Shown: one piece after another, positions 51,192 to 58,428 of the stretch
Layout: each line of letters begins with the position of its first letter
Position numbering within the stretch: position 1 is the first letter of the stretch
NCBI GenBank assembly: GCA_938075305.1
Contig: CALJGV010000032.1
Span: 62,001-126,000, forward strand
Direction: 5' to 3'
DNA length: 64,000 nt
Origin: an uncultured bacterium
GTDB taxonomy: Bacteria > Planctomycetota > UBA1135 > GCA-002686595
The notes under the pieces: generated by a model
Seen by the model: only the letters and a program-made list of their open reading frames with translations
Told to the model about the DNA's origin: nothing
Databases searched by the model: none
Translations under genes and position numbers: made by a program

Positions 51192-52013
51192 ATGGGACTT
51201 CGCGTCAACACCAACGTTGCGTCAATGAACGCGCAACGCAACCTCTTCAACAGTAGCGCCCAACTGGGTGGTAACTTCGCCCGCCTCTCCTCCGGTCTGC
51301 GCATCTCCAGCGCGTCCGACGACGCCGCCGGCCTCGGTATCTCCGAGCGCATGCGGGCCGACATCCGCTCCTACGGTGTCGCGTCTCGCAACGCCCAGGA
51401 CGGTGTCTCCATGGTTCAGACCGCCGAAGGCGCCCTGAACGAGGTGAGTGACATCCTCGGCCGTATGCGGGAGCTCTCCATGCAGGCCTCCAACGGCACC
51501 CTGAGCGCCGATGACCGGAGCACGCTGAACGGCGAGTTCCAGCAGCTCGTGGAGGAGGTCGACCGGATCTCCGCCACGACGCAGTTCAACGGCGTCCAGC
51601 TCCTCGACGGCTCCAACACCTCGATCTCGATTCAGGTCGGCATCGACGGCACCGCCAACGACACCATCTCGGTGACCGGTGCGGACACGACCGCTTCGAC
51701 GCTCGGCGTCAGCGGCGGGATCACCACCCAGGCCGCCAGCACCGCGATGCTCGCCTCGATCGATACCGCGATCAACAGCGTCAACTCGTCGCGCGGTACC
51801 CTCGGCGCCCAGCAGAACCGCCTCGACAGCACCCTCCGCTCTCTCGCCAGCGTGCGCGAGAACACGAGCGCTGCTGAGAGCCGGATCCGCGACGTGGACG
51901 TCGCCTACGAGACCGCGGACCTGACCCGCAACTCGATCCTGCAGCAGGCCGCCACGTCGGTCCTCGCCCAGGCGAACGCTCAGCCCCAGCTGGCGCTCTC
52001 CCTTCTCGGCTGA
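51192..52013 (+). CDS. flagellin 3
   Basis: 273 residues, D0/D1 only. It starts MGLRVNTNVASMNAQRNLFN and closely parallels flagellin 2 (RLSSGLRISSASDDAAGLGI; ISERMRADIRSYGVASRNAQ; AESRIRDVDVAYETADLTRN). The C-terminal helix SVLAQANAQPQLALSLLG differs from flagellin 2 at several positions. It is followed by a strong GC hairpin. Three separate transcription units for the flagellins would allow different timing or positions along the filament. Confidence 0.95.
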   Translation: MGLRVNTNVASMNAQRNLFNSSAQLGGNFARLSSGLRISSASDDAAGLGISERMRADIRSYGVASRNAQDGVSMVQTAEGALNEVSDILGRMRELSMQASNGTLSADDRSTLNGEFQQLVEEVDRISATTQFNGVQLLDGSNTSISIQVGIDGTANDTISVTGADTTASTLGVSGGITTQAASTAMLASIDTAINSVNSSRGTLGAQQNRLDSTLRSLASVRENTSAAESRIRDVDVAYETADLTRNSILQQAATSVLAQANAQPQLALSLLG

Positions 52014-52070
52014 TCCGAGAACCCAAACTCCATCGTGACGCGCCCTCGCGGGTGAGTCACGGCGGATCGT

Positions 52071-52103
52071 GCGCCCCCGGCAATGCTTGGATGTCGGGGG
52101 CGC
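52071..52103 (+). terminator. stem-loop after flagellin 3
   Basis: GCGCCCCCG (52071-52079) and CGGGGGCGC (52095-52103) form a perfect 9-bp all-GC stem with a 15-nt loop, about 60 bp after the stop. No T-tract follows. A second, longer-range repeat CGTGAC/GTCACG (52034-52039, 52056-52061) lies just before it. Confidence 0.5.
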
Positions 52104-52247
52104 CCCTGTTCCTGCTCACGATCCAGGCCTCCGCTGCACCCCGCAGCGTGTGGAAATCTTTTCCCGATGGTTCCCAAGGCGGACCAGCCGATCTCCCTGT
52201 CTCGGGACGAGTCGGGTGGCCCTCTTCAAGGATGCCGCTCTAGACGC

Positions 52248-52274
52248 TCAAGTCAGCCTCAGCAGCGCCGAGAA
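52248..52274 (+). promoter_or_regulatory. sigma28 (FliA) promoter of fliD
   Basis: TCAA (52248-52251), 15 bp, GCCGAGAA (52267-52274), against the consensus TAAA-N15-GCCGATAA: three of four and seven of eight bases. The predicted start is about 30 bp before the fliD ATG. It is the best sigma28 match found in the window, and fliA is encoded at 62869. Confidence 0.6.
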
Positions 52275-52311
52275 CCCTCGGGGGCGCCCCTCGCGCCACC
52301 CCCCCCTCATC

Positions 52312-53832
52312 ATGGTCAGCACATCAGGAATCAGCTTCTCCGGCCTCGGAAGTGGCCTGGATACCAACGCGATCGTCAGCCAGCTGATCGCCGTGGAGCG
52401 GATCCCGATCAACGTGCTTCAGGGCCGCAAGAGCACGGAGCAGAAGCGGCTGGACCTCGTCGGCCAGCTCGGTGACCTCGTCAAGACGCTCCAAGACAAG
52501 GCCGAGGACCTGTCCTCGCCGGCCGAGTTCTACGCCTACGCCGCGTCGATCTCTGACGAGACGGTGGCCGCGGTGACCGCGGGCTCCACCGCCGAGCCCG
52601 GGTCCCACTCGCTCGAGGTGCAGCGCCTCGCCGGGACCGACCGCTGGGCCTTCGATGGCGTCAGCGCCCGCGACGTGGACCTCACCGATACGGCTGGCCA
52701 GCAGGTGGCCTTCAGCGTCGGGACCACCAACTACTCGCTCACGGTCGACCCCGAGGCGTCGACGTTGGACGAGATCGCCTCGCAGATCAACCAGATGGCT
52801 CCGGACGACCTGACGGCGTCCGTGGTGAACACCGGGACGGAGTCGAACCCCAGCTTCCAGCTGGTGCTCACCTCCGAGACCTCGGGCGAGGAGGGCCGAA
52901 TCACCGAGCTCTTCTCGAACATCTCTGGCGCCTCGGAGTCGCTCTCCGTGACCTGGGCTGCCCCTGACCTCAACGGCGAGTCCCAGAGCGCGAACAACGT
53001 GACGGTGGGGAACGACGCCCTGGCGACCATCAACGGCCTCGAGGTCCGTCGTTCGGACAACACCTTCGCGGGGGTGATCGAGGGGGTGACCCTCGACCTC
53101 AGGTCCACGACGACCGCCGGGCCGGTCAACATCTCGGTCGACCCTGACCGCGAAGCGGTGCGGGGCAAGATCGACAGCTTCGTCACGGCGTACAACGCCG
53201 TGATGGAGTTCATGAACACCCAGAGCAGCTTCACGCCCGCCGAGGGTGAGGACGGGGGCGGTGAGACCGGGGGCCTGCTCTTCGGGGACTCGCTCCTGAG
53301 TAACGTCCGCCGGAGCCTCCAGCGATCGCTCTTCGACGTCGACGTCAACACCGTCGCGAACGACACAGAGGGTTACAGCACCCTCTCCCTCGTGGGCATC
53401 GACCAGGCCCAGGACGGCACCCTGTCGGTCGACTCGGCGGTGTTCGACGAGAAGTTCACCGACAACCTGGAGGCCCTCATGGACCTCTTCGCGGACACGG
53501 ACGGGTTCGACAACGGCGGCGCCGCGGTCAACACGCCCGAGTACTACATCGATACGACCACCGATACAGGCCTCATGAATCGGCTCGTGCGTGAGGTGGA
53601 CCAGATGTTCGGCGACCTCGCAGCACCCGACGGTGTCGAGGTCCAGGGGGTCTTCGATCTCCGAGAGGACGCGATTCGCAAGGCGATCGACCGCTACGAG
53701 GACCGCATCGAGCGCCGTGAGAACCGGCTCGAGAAGTACGAAGAGACCCTCATCCTTCGCTTTGCGAGGCTTGAGGAGCTCCTGGGCGGCCTGAACGCCC
53801 AGGGCACAGCCCTGAACAGCATGCTCGGCTGA
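52312..53832 (+). CDS. fliD: flagellar filament cap FliD
   Basis: 506 residues. The N-terminal FliD block is ISFSGLGSGLDTNAIVSQLIAVERIPINVL. The variable middle part has beta-rich sequence (about 70-330). The C-terminal coiled coil is IRKAIDRYEDRIERRENRLE and ends ILRFARLEELLGGLNAQGTAL. It caps the growing filament and helps flagellin fold. The ATG at 52312 fits the family start; longer in-frame starts lie over the promoter. fliS follows after 59 bp. Confidence 0.94.
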   Translation: MVSTSGISFSGLGSGLDTNAIVSQLIAVERIPINVLQGRKSTEQKRLDLVGQLGDLVKTLQDKAEDLSSPAEFYAYAASISDETVAAVTAGSTAEPGSHSLEVQRLAGTDRWAFDGVSARDVDLTDTAGQQVAFSVGTTNYSLTVDPEASTLDEIASQINQMAPDDLTASVVNTGTESNPSFQLVLTSETSGEEGRITELFSNISGASESLSVTWAAPDLNGESQSANNVTVGNDALATINGLEVRRSDNTFAGVIEGVTLDLRSTTTAGPVNISVDPDREAVRGKIDSFVTAYNAVMEFMNTQSSFTPAEGEDGGGETGGLLFGDSLLSNVRRSLQRSLFDVDVNTVANDTEGYSTLSLVGIDQAQDGTLSVDSAVFDEKFTDNLEALMDLFADTDGFDNGGAAVNTPEYYIDTTTDTGLMNRLVREVDQMFGDLAAPDGVEVQGVFDLREDAIRKAIDRYEDRIERRENRLEKYEETLILRFARLEELLGGLNAQGTALNSMLG

Positions 53833-53891
53833 TTGCCCGAACACCCCAAGCTCCGTCGCGCAGCGACTACACCTGCCTAGAATCCAAACGC

Positions 53892-54284
53892 ATGGCTCCC
53901 AAGATGACCGCCGCCGAGGCTTACCTGAGCTCCTCGGTCGAGAACGCCCCGCCGATCAAGATTGTCCGCCTTCTATACCAGGGCGCGATCCGCTTCCTCG
54001 GCCAGGCGGCGCTTGAAGACTGCCGGGATCCCCGGTCGAAGTTCATCAAGCTCCTCTCGGACGCGGACGCGATCGTCGCGGAGCTCCGCCTGTCCCTCGA
54101 CCGGAGCGCCGGCAGCCCCGACGAGGTGGAGAACCTCGAGAGCCTCTACCTGTTCTGCGAGGGCGAGATCCAGCAGGCCATGCTCGACCGATCTGCCGAG
54201 CCGCTGGGTGGGGCCAAGGCTGTGCTCGAGACGCTGCTCGAGGCCTGGTCCAAGGTCGAGGTGGAGGCCGCGCGCGCCGCGTGA
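53892..54284 (+). CDS. fliS: flagellin export chaperone FliS
   Basis: 130 residues of four-helix type: AEAYLSSSVENAPPIKIVRLLYQGAIRFL is the usual FliS beginning (Y-x-x-x-x-V-x-t-x-s-P-x-x-L-I-x-x-L-Y-x-x-A), then a second helix with LSDADAIVAELRLSLDRSAG and a third with LESLYLFCEGEIQQA. It binds the flagellin C-terminus in the cytoplasm. Its stop overlaps the start of the next gene (GTGA). A TAGAAT at 53878 could be a -10 for independent transcription, without a good -35. Confidence 0.93.
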   Translation: MAPKMTAAEAYLSSSVENAPPIKIVRLLYQGAIRFLGQAALEDCRDPRSKFIKLLSDADAIVAELRLSLDRSAGSPDEVENLESLYLFCEGEIQQAMLDRSAEPLGGAKAVLETLLEAWSKVEVEAARAA

Positions 54285-54658
54285 CGGACGACAACGAAGC
54301 CTTCGGGCGCCTCGCTGAGGCGCGCCGGGTGATGGAGAGCGGACTCGCGCTCCTCGACGGGGCGTCGGTCGAGGACGGTGACGTACCCGCTGCTCTCGGC
54401 AGGATCGCAGCCGTCGTGTCCGAGGCGGCGGCCTATCCCGCGATGCGTGAGGGCATCCCTGCGGAGGAACTCGAGCGCTTCGACGACGAGCTGGAGGACC
54501 TCTTGAGGCTCAACGCGGTGCTGACGGCGGCGGTGAAGCAGGACCGGGAGGCGCTGATCCAGCGCCTCAAGGCGACGCGGGAGTCACGGCGTGACCTCGC
54601 CCGCCAGGCTCCGGACGTGTCCGAGGGCAGCGGCGGCCGCTGCGACGTGTCGGGCTAA
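54281..54658 (+). CDS. small helical protein, FliT/FlgN-like chaperone candidate
   Basis: 125 residues, acidic and predicted all-helical (RLAEARRVMESGLALLDG, then ELERFDDELEDLLRLNAVLT and KQDREALIQRLKATRESRRD). It starts with GTG overlapping the fliS stop. Size, helicity and place after fliS suggest the FliD chaperone FliT or an FlgN-like chaperone, but sequence identity cannot be shown by eye. Its last codons carry one half of the TGTCG-N7-CGACA dyad. Confidence 0.6.
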   Translation: MTDDNEAFGRLAEARRVMESGLALLDGASVEDGDVPAALGRIAAVVSEAAAYPAMREGIPAEELERFDDELEDLLRLNAVLTAAVKQDREALIQRLKATRESRRDLARQAPDVSEGSGGRCDVSG

Positions 54659-54664
54659 GCGACA
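54648..54664. promoter_or_regulatory. dyad TGTCG-N7-CGACA before fliO
   Basis: TGTCG (54648-54652), seven bases, CGACA (54660-54664), straddling the stop codon of the preceding gene. Its centre lies about 99 bp before the predicted fliO start, the usual enhancer distance. It has the same arms and spacing as the two copies at 47113 and 47177. Confidence 0.7.
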
Positions 54665-54728
54665 GCGACCGTCGCGAAATCCAACACTGGCGCGAACGGA
54701 ACGCGTGTGACGGCCCCGAGAAGGCGGT

Positions 54729-54743
54729 TGGCACGCACCTTGC
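54729..54743 (+). promoter_or_regulatory. sigma54 promoter of the fliO operon
   Basis: TGGCAC (54729-54734), five bases, TTGC (54740-54743), with G after TGGCAC as in the consensus. The GG and GC doublets are 10 bp apart. The predicted start is near 54755, 25 bp before the fliO ATG. Confidence 0.9.
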
Positions 54744-54779
54744 GATAGAGCGTGTCCCGGCGAATCCGTCCGGGGCCAT

Positions 54780-55331
54780 ATGACGCTCCCCCTCGCACTC
54801 CAACTCCAGAGCAGCGCTACCCTCGCGCCGCCCCTTGGGCCCACGAACGGGCCGGACCTCGGCTGGCTTCTTGCCACCGTCGCGGTCTTCGTCGTGACGA
54901 TCGCAGGCCTCGCCTTCCTGTTCCGGAGGGTGGTCGGCGGGTCGATCCGGGCCCGCGCGAGCAAGCGGGACCTGCATGTCCTCGATGTGCTTCCCCTGGG
55001 CAACAAGCGGCAGCTCGCGGTGGTTCGCTGCTACGACCGGACGTTCGCGCTCGGCCTTGGAGAGCGGAGCGTCGATCTCGTCGCGGAGCTTGACTCGGCG
55101 GCCATCGACCACGACCGGTCGACCCAGGACCAGGAGAAGGACGCGCCCTTCATGAGCCGGCTCGAGGAGGCCAAGTCCAGGCTCCTGGGGATCCGGGAGA
55201 TCGCACCTCAACCGCCGTCGCCCGCCGCCACGCAGGACGCGGCGCGAGCTCCAGCGCCTGACGGGGCACCCAGCGTGCGACCGACCGAGACTACCCCCTC
55301 TAGCGGCGCGACCCGGGAGTTCATCGCATGA
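54780..55331 (+). CDS. fliO: flagellar biosynthesis protein FliO
   Basis: 183 residues with one TM (about 28-48, LGWLLATVAVFVVTIAGLAF) and a cytoplasmic domain with the FliO pattern LHVLDVLPLGNKRQLAVVRC followed by GLGERSVDLVAEL. The C-terminal about 70 residues are Pro/Ala-rich. FliO assists assembly of the FliP ring in the export gate. First gene of the sigma54-driven operon; it overlaps fliP by ATGA. Confidence 0.9.
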   Translation: MTLPLALQLQSSATLAPPLGPTNGPDLGWLLATVAVFVVTIAGLAFLFRRVVGGSIRARASKRDLHVLDVLPLGNKRQLAVVRCYDRTFALGLGERSVDLVAELDSAAIDHDRSTQDQEKDAPFMSRLEEAKSRLLGIREIAPQPPSPAATQDAARAPAPDGAPSVRPTETTPSSGATREFIA

Positions 55332-56242
55332 GGTGCATCGCCCTCATCTCGGTCCTGATCCTCGCTCTGTGCGCCGGCGCTCCGCCGGCGCTGGCGACGT
55401 CTCATGTGGCCACCCCGGCCCAGGCGGACCTGGCTGGGCAGGGAGAGATCACCCCCGCGCCGCTCCTGCCTCAGGAGACCGCCGACGTTGCGGGCGCCAC
55501 GCAGGAGGACTCGCCCGCGGTGAGCCAGGAGGAAGGGCGGCTCTCGTCGGCCGTGGAGATCGCGCTCCTCCTCACGGTCCTCAGCCTCCTGCCGGCCATC
55601 CTGATCACGCTCACGAGCTTCACCCGCATCGTGATCGTGCTCTCGTTCGTGCGCCGGGCGCTGTCGCTCAACGAGCTGCCCCCGAACCCGGTGATCATCG
55701 GGCTGGCGCTGTTCCTGACCATGTTCGTCATGGCTCCCGTAGGCACGGACCTCTACGCGAACGCCTGGAAGCCCTACGAGAAGGGAGAAATCCAGATCGA
55801 GGAGTGCGCGGACCGGGCTTGGGGATCGCTGAGTGGCTTCCTGGTGGCGAACACCCGCCAGAAGGAGCTGGCGCTCTTCGCGGAGATCGCCGGGAACGAC
55901 CAGGCCGTGACCTTCGCCTTCTCGGGGGCGCTCGATCCGGACGAGCTGGAGGAGATGGATAAACCTCAGATGGAGGCCAAGGACCTGCCGCTGACGGTGG
56001 TGATACCGGCCTTCATCCTCAGCGAGCTCAAGACGGCGTTCCAGATGGGCTTCCTGCTCTTCCTGCCGTTCCTCGTGATCGACCTCGTCGTGGCGAGCGT
56101 GCTGCTCTCCATGGGCATGTTCATGCTACCTCCCGTCATGATCTCGACGCCGATCAAGGTGCTCCTGTTCGTCCTCGTCGACGGCTGGCGCCTGGTCACG
56201 GCCTCGATCGTGACCTCCTTTGCAACCGTGGCCGGAGGCTGA
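55328..56242 (+). CDS. fliP: flagellar export gate protein FliP
   Basis: 304 residues. A signal peptide and an extra Ala/Pro/Glu-rich stretch of about 50 residues come first. Then the FliP core: LLTVLSLLPAILITLTSFTRIVIVLSFVR, LSLNELPPNPVIIGLALFLT, the large periplasmic loop, and the C-terminal VIPAFILSELKTAFQMGFL with VLLSMGMFMLPPVMISTPIK. It forms the pore of the export gate with FliQ and FliR. fliQ starts 3 bp after. Confidence 0.97.
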   Translation: MRCIALISVLILALCAGAPPALATSHVATPAQADLAGQGEITPAPLLPQETADVAGATQEDSPAVSQEEGRLSSAVEIALLLTVLSLLPAILITLTSFTRIVIVLSFVRRALSLNELPPNPVIIGLALFLTMFVMAPVGTDLYANAWKPYEKGEIQIEECADRAWGSLSGFLVANTRQKELALFAEIAGNDQAVTFAFSGALDPDELEEMDKPQMEAKDLPLTVVIPAFILSELKTAFQMGFLLFLPFLVIDLVVASVLLSMGMFMLPPVMISTPIKVLLFVLVDGWRLVTASIVTSFATVAGG

Positions 56243-56245
56243 TCG

Positions 56246-56521
56246 ATGTTGCTGGATACCTACATCGTCGACCTCGCCCGTGAGCTGATCGTCGTCGTGC
56301 TGGTGATCGCCGGACCGATCATGGGCATCGGTCTCATCGTCGGCGTCTCGGTGAGCCTCTTCCAGGCGCTCACCTCGGTCCAGGAGCAGACGCTCTCCAT
56401 GGTCCCGAAGATGCTCGCCGTGATGGGCGCGACGCTCCTCATCCTGGCGCCGGCTCTGCAGTACCTCGGCAACTACACCGCTGGCGTTCTCAGCCGGATG
56501 ACGGAGTTCGGGCTGCAGTGA
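56246..56521 (+). CDS. fliQ: flagellar export gate protein FliQ
   Basis: 91-residue hairpin membrane protein. TM1 is LIVVVLVIAGPIMGIGLIVG and is followed by the conserved SLFQALTSVQEQTLSMVPKM. TM2 is LAVMGATLLILAPALQYLG. It packs around the FliP/FliR pore. Its stop overlaps the fliR ATG (TGATG). Confidence 0.97.
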   Translation: MLLDTYIVDLARELIVVVLVIAGPIMGIGLIVGVSVSLFQALTSVQEQTLSMVPKMLAVMGATLLILAPALQYLGNYTAGVLSRMTEFGLQ

Positions 56522-57336
56522 TGGCGACGCTCGCAGCACAGCCGGGGGCCCAGGGCCTCCTCGACGCTCTCTTCATGCCGGGCATGCTGGAGAGCATCGG
56601 TCTGTTCGCGACACGCACCGGCGCCCTGCTCCTGCTCACACCACTCATTGGCTCCGGGGCGTCGTTCCAGGGGTACAAGATCGCCCTCGTGGTCTCGGTG
56701 AGCGCCGCCATGTTCCTCGCCCAGGGCCTCCCGCCCGTGGTCGTCAGCTCTCCGGTGGAGCTCGCGCTGCACGTCGGCCGGGAGATGGCGGTCGGCTTCG
56801 CCCTCGCGTTTGTGCTCCACCTCGTCCTGACGGCCATGCGCGTCGGGTCAGAGCTGATCGGCAACGAGATGGCCTTCACAATGGCGAACTCGGTGGACCC
56901 GAGCACGGGCGAGTCGATGCCGGTCCTCTCGCGGATGAACGAGTCCCTGTTCTTCCTCGCGCTGCTGTCCGTGGACGGCCACCACTGGGTCATCCGCGCC
57001 CTCGCCGAGTCATTCGAACGGGCCCCGGTCGGCACGCTCGCGATCGGAGGGGACCTCCCGTACATGATCGCGACCTTCTTCTCGGAGATGTTCTCGGCGG
57101 GTATCGCCTTCGCGGCGCCCATCCTGGCCCTGCTGATGATGGTCTCCCTGACCATCGGGCTCATCGCCCGTGCGGTCCCCCAGGTCAACGTCCTCGAGAT
57201 GGGCTTCAGCCTCCGCGTCGGCGGCGGGCTGGCGGCCATCGGACTCCTCAGCCCGACCCTCGCGCCGGCGATGCACTCGCTGCTCGAGCACTTCATGGCC
57301 GGCCTGGAGGCCGGACTCGACGCGATCGAGGTCTGA
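56521..57336 (+). CDS. fliR: flagellar export gate protein FliR
   Basis: 271 residues with about six TM helices. The conserved block GREMAVGFALAFVLHLVLTA is followed by GSELIGNEMAFTMANSVDPS, and the C-terminal IARAVPQVNVLEMGFSLRVG block is diagnostic of FliR. ATG 56521 overlaps the fliQ stop; a GTG just before, at 56518, is also possible. flhB begins 1 bp after the stop. Confidence 0.96.
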   Translation: MATLAAQPGAQGLLDALFMPGMLESIGLFATRTGALLLLTPLIGSGASFQGYKIALVVSVSAAMFLAQGLPPVVVSSPVELALHVGREMAVGFALAFVLHLVLTAMRVGSELIGNEMAFTMANSVDPSTGESMPVLSRMNESLFFLALLSVDGHHWVIRALAESFERAPVGTLAIGGDLPYMIATFFSEMFSAGIAFAAPILALLMMVSLTIGLIARAVPQVNVLEMGFSLRVGGGLAAIGLLSPTLAPAMHSLLEHFMAGLEAGLDAIEV

Positions 57337-57337
57337 C

Positions 57338-58417
57338 ATGGCGGACGAGGACAAGGACGCGAAGACCGAGGAGGCGACCCCTCGGAAGCTCGAGGAGGCT
57401 CGGGCCGACGGGCAGGTCGCGATGTCCACTGAGTTCGTCGCGGGCATCATGCTCGCGGCGACGGCGATCTCGATCATGACCGTCGGGAGCGGCCTGACGG
57501 AGGCGGCTGGCCTGCTCGTCGTGGACGGCGCTCAGGAGGCCTCTCGTCTCGCGGTCCAGGAGCTCGTGGTCGGCGACTTCACCGGGCTGCTGCGCCGCGC
57601 GGGGGAATCGGTCTTCGGTCCACTTTCCCTCCTCGTCGGCCCGGTGCTCCTCGTCGGGCTCCTGGTGGGCTACGGACAGATCGGCCTCCAGCTCTCTCCG
57701 AAGGCCGTGCAGGTCAAGGTCGAGAAGCTCAACCCCATCAGCGGCTTCCAGAAGGTCCTCGGGCCCCGGGGCTTCATGCGGACCGGGCTTGGGGTCCTGA
57801 AGATCTCCTGCATCGGCGCGGCCATCGCGACGGTCTGCTGGCTCGAGGTCCCTGCCATCTCCTCGGTGGCGGGGACGGACGTGCAGACCTGCCTGGTCGC
57901 CATCGGGCGGCTCCTGCTCAGGGCCACGACGGCGGGGCTGCTGGTGATCATCGCGATCTCGCTGATCGACCTCATCTATCAGCGCCTCCAGTTCGCAAAG
58001 GACCAGCGGATGTCAAAGAAGGAGGTCCGCGACGAACACAAGAACGCCGAGGGCGACCCGCACGTCCGCGCGCGGATCCGACAGATCCAGCGCGAGATGG
58101 CCATGAGCAGGATGATGGACGACGTCCCGGACGCGACGGTGGTCATCACCAACCCAACCCACTACGCGGTCGCGCTCCGCTACGTGGATGGGACCGACGC
58201 CGCGCCGACGGTCCTCGCCAAGGGGCTCGACGAGGTCGCGCTTCGGATCCGGGCCATCGCGGCTGAGAACGACGTGCTCGTTGTCGAGGAGCCCCCGCTC
58301 GCGCGGGCGCTGCATCGCGCCTGTGACGTGGGGGACGCTGTCCCGGAGGACCTCTTCGAGGCCGTCGCCAAGGTCCTCGCCTACGTCTACAAGGCTCAGG
58401 GGGCGGCCGCCGCTTGA
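57338..58417 (+). CDS. flhB: flagellar export switch protein FlhB
   Basis: 359 residues. The start is typical (DKDAKTEEATPRKLEEARAD). Four TM helices lie between about 30 and 215. The cytoplasmic domain contains RMSKKEVRDEHKNAEGDPHV and the autocleavage site NPTH (272-275) in VVITNPTHYAVALRY. FlhB switches export from hook to filament substrates. It sits next to flhA (11-bp gap) as usual. Confidence 0.97.
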   Translation: MADEDKDAKTEEATPRKLEEARADGQVAMSTEFVAGIMLAATAISIMTVGSGLTEAAGLLVVDGAQEASRLAVQELVVGDFTGLLRRAGESVFGPLSLLVGPVLLVGLLVGYGQIGLQLSPKAVQVKVEKLNPISGFQKVLGPRGFMRTGLGVLKISCIGAAIATVCWLEVPAISSVAGTDVQTCLVAIGRLLLRATTAGLLVIIAISLIDLIYQRLQFAKDQRMSKKEVRDEHKNAEGDPHVRARIRQIQREMAMSRMMDDVPDATVVITNPTHYAVALRYVDGTDAAPTVLAKGLDEVALRIRAIAAENDVLVVEEPPLARALHRACDVGDAVPEDLFEAVAKVLAYVYKAQGAAAA

Positions 58418-58428
58418 ACTGAATCGCC

